Source of the DNA: Cladobotryum mycophilum
Taxonomy: Eukaryota > Ascomycota > Sordariomycetes > Hypocreales > Hypocreaceae
Reading direction: 5' to 3'
DNA length: 64,000 bases
NCBI GenBank assembly: GCA_036429605.1
Contig: JAVFKD010000016.1
Location: 4,340,001-4,404,000, forward strand
The first letter of the stretch is position 1. Each line of letters opens with the position of its first letter. Below are positions 56,001 through 64,000 of the stretch, one piece after another. A program made the translations under genes and the position numbers. The notes below the pieces were generated by a model. The model was not told the origin of the DNA. It made no database searches and worked only from the letters and a program-made list of their open reading frames with translations.

Positions 56001-57804
56001 TTACTGTTCGCTCTCCAACGCCTTCTCAATCCTTGGCCAGTTATCCTTCCTCGTAATACAGTTCAACAAGTAATTTCCGTTGGCATCCTTTCCAGTAATC
56101 CAATTCAGGTCAATATACTCGTTGCCAAAGATGCGCACCTGGACATCAACCGGCTTCCCAGCGGCGTCATCGCCGTCGCCCCTGTCCACAATCGCCGACG
56201 AAAAGTCTAGATCGTACATTTTTCCCTTGGATAGATTCGAGTTGAGCACGATTTGCGAGTAGGATCCAGGCGGAAACGCCGGGAGCCCGTATCGCCAGGA
56301 CTTCCTCCACGACGCCAGCGTCTTGAGGTGCTCCACGCTTTGTGAGTCGACGAGGCTTTGGCGAATCTGCCCGGCAAGCTGGCCGAGCGGTGCTTTTTTA
56401 AGGGATTTTGTTGTCATGGGCAGTGTAACAAAGTCGAAAATATTACTCAGGTATGCGTATCCAGCACGCGATGGTTCCGCTTGTTCGATGAATTGGCGGA
56501 GCGAGGCTACATTTATCATCAATGCCTTCTTGTCAGAATCCTCGGGGATATGAGAGATGGCCATGCGCATCCACCAAGCACACAGGACATCGTTATCGCT
56601 CAGGAAAGGCGGTGCATCTTTACTATCTTAGTCTATGACCAGGTCCTGCCGTGCCTTTTCGCGAAGCGACTTAGCTACCGACGCCGGAACGCAAATCGTC
56701 CTTCGCTCTGTGGGCACATACCAAGATCTGGGGATAAGCTTCGCCAGATGCCAGTTCCAGGCGCGAGAGGTAGTTTTCTTATCCGTGATACTGTAATGGC
56801 CGTGGTTTTCGGACGAATCGTCGAGCCCGCTCAGAGGGTCCTGATCAACGGGATATGGTGTCGCCAACTCCCCTTCTCTATCCTGGAGCGTCAAAGTCCA
56901 TCCTTTGAGCATCTCCACCAAGCCCAGACCGTCAAGAGAGCAGTGCGGAAAGTATATCACCAGCAAGGTCGCATCCGAGAATGAGACGACATGAAGGCTG
57001 ATTTGGGCCAGATCTTTTTTCAGGAATGGTTGAATCGTCTTGGGACAGCCCGCCGGCTTGAGGAACTCATCGTAGTCAGCCGGGTAGACTGTAATGTCAG
57101 ATGGATCCTTGCTCGAGGACAGCAGATGGCGTCCTTTGGGGTGTTCGCTCAGCTTCATGTCGTGCTTGACGTGTGAGAAATTAAAGGCCGGCCTCTCGCT
57201 AGAGTATTCAGTCGGAATGTGAAACTCCAAGTCTCCCTTGTCCTAGATGTCCAGATCAGAAAAAAGTCCATTTATATATGTAGAAGGTTGTCTTGAGACC
57301 TACGTTGCGTCGCATTCTGCCACCGAGCTTGTTCCATCCGTCTCTCTCCAGTAACCGCTCAAGGCTATCTTTTAGCTTGTCAACATCCAAGACGGAATTA
57401 AAGGTAAACATGGAGTGAACCATGGATAGTATGATCATATGGTCGCTGTCGATATTCAGCATTGGAACGACCTTGTCTGTCGCGACCTTGTCTGTCGCGA
57501 CCTTGTCTGTCGCGACATTGTCCGTAGCGACCTTGGGGCCTGTCAAGAATGCATAACGCCGCCGAGAGCCGGCAGTGATGGAGTTTTGCTCTTGTCCAAC
57601 TGGGGCATCTCGCGTTCTTGATACCCAGGTACTGGGCTGGCAGATGCGCCGTAACACTGAAGGCTGCTGTCTATACATAGTCGCGATTTGACTATACCAC
57701 TCGATTGTTGGAGATACTAGGAAATGAACAAGATCATCTACAGCACAGGTGGGAGCGCTTTTATAGGCCCTCTGCTGGCGCAGGTCACGACGCATATTGG
57801 CCAT
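56001..57804 (-). pseudogene. HxxxD acyltransferase (BAHD-like), paralogue 2, with an in-frame stop
   Basis: Exons 57804-57304 and 57242-56001 (intron GTAGGT..TCTAG). It parallels paralogue 1: LERLLERDGWNKLGGRMRRN, then HIPTEYSS, the catalytic YFPHCSLDGLGL, DNDVLCAWWMRMAISH, YLSNIFDFVTLP, and NWITGKDANGNYLLNC near the end. After ARQDLVID the same frame has a TAA at 56630-56628 and then goes on as DSKDAPPFLSDNDV. A Gln CAA changed to TAA would explain it. The first exon has an unusual repeat, KVATDKVATDKV, encoded by a 15-base minisatellite, and an N-terminus with no family match, so the start is uncertain. If the stop is real, only the N-terminal half with the HxxxD motif is made. Confidence 0.7.
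57468..57535. repeat. 15-bp minisatellite inside acyltransferase 2
   Basis: CGACCTTGTCTGTCG repeated three times, a fourth unit with changes (CGACATTGTCCGTAG) and a partial fifth. In the coding frame it gives VATDK repeats. The unit length is a multiple of three, so copy-number change would keep the frame. Confidence 0.85.
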
Positions 57805-59399
57805 TGGTCGGTCGCCATGACCTTGATACTACGGCGGCGGTGAAGTTTTGAGGCTCTTTGTCTGAGACTTTGTTCTTTGTATGGCCTGAGATATTGAGGC
57901 TCCCCCACATCCAATGCTGTCACATCTTGAGACCTGAGACATCTCCCACCTATGAAAGTGACGAGAGTAACTGGACACGCGCCTATATCTGTCAAAAGAC
58001 TTGCCTTGATATCGGCGTACAATGCATAATTGATGCCTAACCAACTGAACACCCTGCATGAAGTACTTTTGAGAACTATGCGCGCATTCCAGCCCTGTAG
58101 CAACACTGCCCACCCATCAGATGCAAGTTGATTTTCTATTTACTAGGTTTTAGTAACATTATTGGCGTCTTCAGCCAGCCTAGGTCCTGGCTGCGATGCC
58201 CAGTCCAGCAGGTGTTGCGGTTACGGCAGACGAAGAGAATTTGACGATGCATAAGTAGCCATTAGCCTCGAGTTCTAGTTCATCAAGAGTACCAATGCAG
58301 CGCTGAAAGTGCCAAATCGTTCACGGCTGAGGACAGCACAATGCCACATTCATGCAGCGCACAAGTGCATATTACTCAGAGGGTTCAAGTTTGACAGGCT
58401 GGGGGGTTTGACGGCAGACGTTGCCGCGTTTGGACTGACAAGGACCAGCCCCCGAGTAATCATTCCCCTTGAGGCAACGCGCTAGGTAGGGAGAGAGGGG
58501 GAGTGGGGATCGTCGGCACACTTTGAATGGAGGCTCTGCTGAACATGTATGCAGACTGAGTAATAAGGACTCTGCCTGATGCTTGTCTCGGAGTGTAATG
58601 GTGGAACATTTGTTCGAAAAAGGAATCAGCCGAGAAACTTGATTGCCTTGGCATTCGTTTGACAGCATCTTGCGATTATTGAACCCACCCAACTCGGTGC
58701 CAGGAAACATTGGGTACAACTTGATTTTGTAGGGGGATCCAGAGTTGCGTATTGGCCTACGCCAAATGCTACCCTATAGGGAAATAAATGAGCATATTCA
58801 CAGCCAGCACCGTATAGCAAGAATAAGAGAGTCAAGGAGTAGATTATCAAGAAGAAATTGCTTCCATTGAAATACAGAGTCTTTAGACTCGAGATCAAAA
58901 TGGCACGTCGAGCGCAAATGATTTATGACGCACACTGTTTATAAATGAATGGTTCTTGTCTTGCTGAGACAGATGAGGCATCCCATGATGTTACAACAGT
59001 CGACTACTTAAATGTTGATTCCAAGTACAACCACGTCAAGTAGCATTCAAAAACGAGAGGCCATGTGAATTTCTCTCGGTACTCAAGTGGTCCAACTACA
59101 CTTTATCACTTTCATCGCCAGTCCAAGTCCTGATAATGGCAACAGACGCACATCAGCAGATTCGAGCTTTGTAGGTCATGTTCGTTTTGCATTCTGATCA
59201 AGTACCAGAACAACGATCTCATAAACAATCTAACACTACCCATACATTTTCAACCCCCATTGCGTGTAGAGCCATCTCAGCCCATATGGAAACAGGGTGA
59301 GGGTTGGAACAACGTCTGTTGCTGCTGCACTTACCTTTATAAGTATAATTTCGATTGCTCCTTCCCATCGAACAAAATCTTAGGATGTTATGACGTCAT
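57805..59399. other. 1.6 kb intergenic, no gene supported
   Basis: Small overlapping frames only. Nothing recognised. Confidence 0.4.
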
Positions 59400-59491
59400 G
59401 GTCTGGTGGTCTAGCGGTATGATTCTCGCTTAGGGTCCACCCTACAGCTTCTGTTTGCGAGAGGTCCCGGGTTCAATCCCCGGCCAGACCC
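59400..59491 (+). tRNA. tRNA-Pro (AGG) with an intron
   Basis: GGTCTGG at 59400-59406 pairs with CCAGACC at 59484-59490. The D arm is TGGTCTAGCGGTATGA. The anticodon stem CTCGC pairs with GCGAG around the loop TTAGG, giving anticodon AGG. An intron of about 20 bases (GTCCACCCTACAGCTTCTGT region) lies one base after the anticodon, the normal position. The T arm is GGTCCCGGGTTCAATCCCCGG with the B box GGTTCAATCC. T-runs follow within 30 bases as terminator. Confidence 0.9.
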
Positions 59492-60604
59492 GTTTGTTTC
59501 CCTTCTTTTTGTCTTTTTGAGGTGCTTTTGGGGTTTCTTTTTGTAGGAATGGTGTCTAGAATGCATGGGAACGATTTTTGAAGGGTGTGTTGACTGTAGA
59601 GTGGGTGAAGTGTGCTGGGATGTGGTGTGGTGGGAGATGATATGTGAAGAAATACTGTGTAAGCCGCTACAACCAAGAAACTCCTCCGTACTACCAACAT
59701 CCCCTCTACTCTCCTTGCTATAGGTGCAAATAACACTCATACCCAACACGGCAACCAAGCAAACAATGTCATCCTCGCAGTGCATCTCCCTTCCCTCTCC
59801 CTCTGCAGTCAGCACTGCCAAGGGGGGTCAACAAAATGGCGGACCGCGATAGCGCGGTAAACTCTCTGATTGGCCAGGATCTCGGACCGCCGTGCATGAA
59901 AAGAGCTAAACTAAGCCTCTTGTGGGGGGTTTTGACGTGGGAAGGGAAGTGGAAGGGGAAAGGGAGAGAAAAGAAACAAGAATGGATGGATGGACGGATG
60001 GAGATGGGGAAGGATGATCAAAGTATATATATATAAGCATCATCGAAGGAGCTCGAGTACGACGTTGGGTTCTCTTACTCTTACTTATACTGAGAGTCTA
60101 CTCAAGTCTGATCATTCAAGTTCTACAGAGTACTCATACGCTTATAAGCCGTCATCAACCGAATCAACACACACACTAACACAATCAACCCCTCCATCCG
60201 GTGATCCATCCATCATCGATCCCATCCCCCCTCCATCTCTCTCCTGCTACCCATACCATCCCACCAACACCATCAGCCACCTTTTACATTCCTTCAAGTT
60301 CCCTGTTCCCTCGTCACCAGCTCCTTATCGCATCCTCAGCCGCCCCCATCACTAGTCTTATCTGGCCTTATCACCGTCATCGTCAACCATCTTTAGTTTC
60401 AACACACGATACACCTCGATTCTTTTCTTCTTTCTTCTCATCTACCTCGAATAATATTAACATTACCTCCTCCTCCTCCTCCTTGTACATCTTTGTCTAA
60501 AAACTGCCAAAAAAAAAGTCCCTCCCAAAAAAAAAACAAAACTTTGACTCCCAAAATAAAAGCACCAAAAAAACATCAAGCACCAGAGCAGCAAGCATCA
60601 AAAA
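59492..60604. other. Intergenic and long leader of the glutamine-synthetase-family gene
   Basis: A TATATATATATAAG element at 60024-60037 is a likely TATA box. The following 570 bases are C/T/A-rich (CCTCCTCCTCCTCC at about 60469, then several A-runs just before the ATG), typical of a long 5' untranslated region. Confidence 0.5.
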
Positions 60605-62073
60605 ATGACCATCACAGCAGACTCCCTCGAGGCCCTCCTCGCAGACGACATCAAAGTCAAGCTCGCCGGCCTCGACGTCGACGGCATCTTCCGCGGCAAG
60701 ATCGTCTCCAAGAAAAAGTTCCTCTCCATTGCCACCGCGGGCTTCGGGTTCTGTTCTGTCATCTTCGGCTGGGACATGCACGACATGACCTACACGCGCG
60801 AGCTCAAGATCTCCAACTCGGCCAACGGGTACCGCGACCTGCTTGCCGTGCCGGACCTGGAGACGTTTCGGCGCATACCGTGGGAGAATAACATTCCCTT
60901 TTTCCTCATCCGGTTTTTCGACCCGGAGACGAAGGAGCCCGTCTCTGCGTGTCCCCGCGGTCTCCTGAGGACGCAGATTGATCGTCTGCGCAGCCAGGGC
61001 TACAGCGCCATGGCCGGTGGTACGTCTCCCTCAATCTCAACTTCAACCTCGACTCTCATCCTTCAAGTCCTCCACTAACTCCTTGTCCAGCCGAGTACGA
61101 ATTCTTCACCTTCAAGACCCCCGACAACTCCTCCTCCCCCGCCCGCTTCCTCCAAGAGAACCCAACCCACACGCTCCCCCACCTGACCGAGGGCATGTTC
61201 GGCTACTCCCTCACCGACCCGATCCACAACAAAGACTGGTTCCACGACGTCTACGACACCTGCGCCAAGTTCTCCTGCGACATCGAGGGCTGGCACACCG
61301 AGTCCGGCCCGGGCGTTTTCGAGGCGGCGCTGGAGTTTGGCGAGGTGGCCGAGATGGCTGACAGGGCGAGCATGTTTAAGTTTGCGGCGAGGAGCGTGGG
61401 TGTGAAGTACGGTATCACGTCGTGCTTCATGGCAAAGCCCAAGCATGGGCTGCCTGGAAACAGCGGGCATATGCACATCTCCGTCGTTGACAAGGACGGC
61501 AAGAATCTGCTGGCCAGAGAAACAGTCGACGAGAATGCGTCCTGGGACGACGTGAAGAATCTCTCCGACCTGGGCCGACATTTCCTGGCTGGCATTTTGC
61601 TCGGCCTCCCAGACATCATGCCCCTCCTCGCCCCAAACATCAACTCGTACAAGCGTCTGGTCGAAAACTTCTGGGCCCCCGTCACCGTCTCATGGGGCCT
61701 CGAGCACCGCGCCGCCTCGGTCCGGCTCATCGCCCCGCCTCTCGCAAAACCCTCCGCCACGCGCTTCGAGGTCCGCGTGCCCGGCGCCGACTCCAACCCG
61801 CACTACGTCCTCGCCGCCATCCTCGGCTGCGGCTGGCGCGGCGTCGAGAAGAAGCTCGAGATTCCAATCTCGCCCTTGCCCCGAGGCGAGGACGTCGGTG
61901 GCTCGAGCGATAAAGGCGCCAGACTGGCCAAGAACCTGCGCGAGGCGACGGCGCGGTTCATGGCCAAGGAGAGCATCGCGCGGGAAGTGTTTGGAGACGA
62001 GTTCGTGGAGCACTTTGGCGGCACGCGGGAGCATGAGCTTAGGTTGTTTGATGAGGTGGTGACAGACTGGTAA
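60605..62073 (+). CDS. Glutamine-synthetase-family protein (type I-like, PuuA/FluG-C-terminal type)
   Basis: Two exons, 60605-61019 and 61091-62073 (intron GTACGT..CCAG), 465 residues, intact. Conserved metal and substrate motifs are present: GAEYEFFTF (E-x-E), EGWHTESGPGVFEAALEFG (second E pair), HGLPGNSGHMHISV (the G-x-x-G..H ATP and glutamate site), WGLEHRAASVRLI with the catalytic Arg residues, and ATRFEVRVPGADSNPHYVLAAIL. The length matches bacterial-style GSI and gamma-glutamyl-amine ligases, not the shorter fungal GS (about 350). It probably joins glutamate to ammonia or an amine using ATP; the true substrate cannot be read from sequence. The ATG follows an A-rich leader. Confidence 0.88.
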
Positions 62074-62495
62074 GAGAGCAACATACTCCCCCTCCATTAT
62101 CGCTTGCTTGAAATAATAAATGCTAACCGAGACCTTGAAGGGAAATGAAACGATATATCGAGACGGTATAGAAAGAATAAATGGAACTGTTTTGTGTTGT
62201 GTTGTGTTGTGTTGTGTTGTGTTGTGTTGTGTTGAATAGAGATGCATTGTGTTGGAAACATGTTAGAGTTGGATACCAAAAAATGTCGTTTTGAGCTTTA
62301 GTATCATTACCCCAGCGTTGGATCCTCATGATGGGGGATCGGTGTCATGCTAAATATATATATATAAAAATACTCATTCTTTTCATACTTCGTGTCTCGT
62401 TTGCTGAAAGTTGTCATTTGGAGTGACCCAGCCATGGTGTTTTTTTTTTTTTTTTGCTGTTGTTGTTTTGTTACTGGTCGTTTTGGTGCACTATG
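62074..62495. other. Intergenic between convergent genes
   Basis: Holds the pentanucleotide repeat described separately and a T14-type run at about 62440. No gene. Confidence 0.5.
62191..62234. repeat. (GTTGT)n pentanucleotide microsatellite
   Basis: About eight to nine TTGTG units, in the 3' flank of the glutamine-synthetase-family gene. Confidence 0.9.
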
Positions 62496-63864
62496 TCATG
62501 CTTTCTGAGAGGCTTCTTGGCTGTTGTGAATGTCCTGCAATGTGTGTCAGTCTTCCTAATACATATAATCGTGATGATTGAGATGATTGGGATTCATACA
62601 CTTTGATGCAACTCCGCAGCACCGGATTCTCCATCTCTTGCTGAACGCGGGCCAGCAAGGCCTTCGTCTCGTGCTCCTCCCACCCAGCCAGACCAAACAT
62701 TCTCAACGGCCAGCTATCAATCCCTACACCATGACACCATGTCAGCTCACAAACTATCAAATAAGTTCAACAAGAGGGACACCCACCACACTCAACCATC
62801 TTATTCAACAGCTCGCCCTTTTTGCGAATCAGCGGGTCGCTCCCCCAGCTCCTAACCGGCAACCAGTCCGACCTCTGCCTCAGGCCCTCGGCTCCCAGCT
62901 CGAGCAACCAAGGGCCGATCTTGGGCGCGGGATCGAAATCCAGCCCTTGCTCCTTGGAAATGTCGTGAAACAGGATGCCGTACTCTATGCACGCCAGGCC
63001 AGCCACGGCCCTCACCCTCCGGCCGCCCTCCTCGAGGTTCTCCACCGTCTCCGCGCCCGCCGGGTCCGGATCCGCGCCAAACACGAGGGGCGTAATCTCC
63101 GTAAACTCGAGCTGCCCGCCGGGCTTGAGGTGCGCATAGGCCTCGTGCAGGAGGGCCTTCCAGTCCCTGATGCCGCCGCCCACGAGGTTGCGCATGTGGA
63201 TAAAGTCGTACAGCCTGGGCGGCCACTTCTCCGCCGCGTCGGCAATCTCAAACGTCAGGTTGGGGGGCACCTCCTTGGGCAGGTGAAGGCCGCTCAGCTC
63301 GATGCCCAGGACGTCGACGCAGGCGTTTGTCTGCGCCATCTCCACGGCCCAGAAGCCTCCCCCGGAGCCCACGTCCAGGATGTGAAAGGGCGGGGACTCG
63401 GCGGTGAGGCCGTCGAGGGGCAGCTTGGTGAAGGTCAGGGCGCCGCCCAGGACGAGGGTGAAGAGCTCGTGCTGGTACTTTTGGCGGTCGTTTTCCAGCT
63501 TGTCGTTTGGCATGACGATGCGGCCTGAGCCGTGGTAGCTGTGCCCGTAGGCGTAAATAGGCGGGAGGGGGTCCTCGGAGACGGAAGAGTAATTGGATGA
63601 AGAGTCGCTGGCGGAAGCGTCGTCGTCGTCTTCTTCTTCTTCTTCCTCAACCCCTTCAACCTCTTCTTTTTCCACTTCCCCATCCAAAACGGGTTGCTTC
63701 CGCTCCTCACCATTCGCGTCATTCGAGTCATGTCCATTCGAGTCGTGTCCTCCTAATGATTCATCCGCGGCATCCGGATCGGCGTCGTCACTATTATCGC
63801 TGTGGCGCGATCCGTCTCTAGAGCCCATCGCCATGTCGCGGCCGGCGCTCAAGGCTGGAGACAT
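62496..63864 (-). CDS. LaeA-like SAM methyltransferase with acidic N-terminus
   Basis: Three exons: 63864-62787, 62723-62602 and 62534-62496, giving 412 residues. The first 95 residues are low-complexity and acidic (HDSNGHDSND, EEEEEEDDDD). The SAM-binding loop is HILDVGSGGGFWAVEMA, then VDVLGIELSG, YDFIHMRNLVGGGIRDW and AYAHLKPGGQLEFTE. The second exon begins at CGIDSWPLRMFG and the last encodes DIHNSQEASQKA. Fungal proteins of this build include LaeA-type regulators and many methyltransferases of secondary metabolism; the substrate is unknown. The start at 63864 follows a non-ATG-supported stretch, and a TC-rich tract (63930-63955) upstream looks like a leader. The 39-base last exon is supported only by splice signals and frame. 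Confidence 0.82.
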
Positions 63865-64000
63865 TGTTTCACTCACCAGAAACCCGATTTGCGCCTCTTC
63901 GCTCTCACTTCTCCTTTGCCCCCTCTTTAGCCTCTCTCTCTCTCTCTCTCCTCAATGAATTTTTTTTTTCACTTTCCGAGCCCTTTCTTGCTCCCAGTCT

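Noticed and set aside
57468..57535. CRISPR-like array
   Set aside because: The units are directly adjacent with no spacers and lie inside a eukaryotic coding exon; it is a minisatellite.
61075..62247. Long minus-strand open frames opposite the glutamine-synthetase-family gene
   Set aside because: They are GC-rich shadows of the plus-strand gene, which has all family motifs.
1..64000. Transposons, insertion sequences, attachment sites or replication origins
   Set aside because: I saw no transposase, integrase or reverse-transcriptase motifs and no terminal repeats flanking any region; only microsatellites, a minisatellite and 5S copies repeat.

Overview
The window is a piece of a filamentous ascomycete chromosome. 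The genes carry short introns (about 46-146 nt) with GT..AG borders. Dispersed 5S rRNA genes of the Sordariomycete type, an intron-containing tRNA-Pro, and fungal-only families (UstYa/DUF3328, CVNH-LysM lectin, NACHT-ankyrin NLR, HsbA) all point the same way. I infer Sordariomycetes, probably Hypocreales; the sequence does not fix the species.

Layout. 1-6.4 kb: the 3' end of an unknown gene, two 5S rRNA genes plus a decayed copy, and a LYS2-like adenylation-thiolation-reductase gene that lacks the usual LYS2 N-terminus. 6.4-10.3 kb: three genes that look bacterial-like to me (glycosyltransferase-like protein, nucleoside hydrolase, SAM methyltransferase). 10.9-14.7 kb: a small knottin-like secreted protein and a five-exon cytochrome P450. 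15.7-18.4 kb: a CVNH-LysM lectin and a zinc alcohol dehydrogenase. 19.6-29.7 kb: a SET protein, a kexin-like protease, a 50-residue secreted peptide with one Lys-Arg site, a UstYa-family oxidase-like protein, a small unknown gene and an MDR-type double-bond reductase. 30.7-39.2 kb: one giant TcA-like gene (insecticidal toxin complex A-subunit family). 40.7-50.5 kb: an incompatibility/innate-immunity type island with a C2H2 protein, a DUF7580-like protein and a lipase-like/NACHT/ankyrin NLR. 51.2-57.8 kb: an HsbA-like secreted protein and two related HxxxD acyltransferases. 59.4-64 kb: tRNA-Pro(AGG), a glutamine-synthetase-family gene and an acidic-N-terminus methyltransferase.

The best candidate for an undescribed system is the run at 21.1-26.7 kb. 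A signal-peptide precursor with a Kex2-type site and a 12-residue C-terminal peptide sits between a kexin paralogue and a UstYa protein, which are the parts list of a fungal RiPP (dikaritin-type) pathway.

A second theme is the state of the reading frames. At least seven genes are interrupted by frame changes, most of them one base short in a homopolymer of 5-6 identical bases, and three genes carry in-frame stops. The homopolymer pattern looks more like consensus undercalling than decay, while the stop codons may be real. Exon coordinates below were derived by hand from splice signals and reading-frame continuity.
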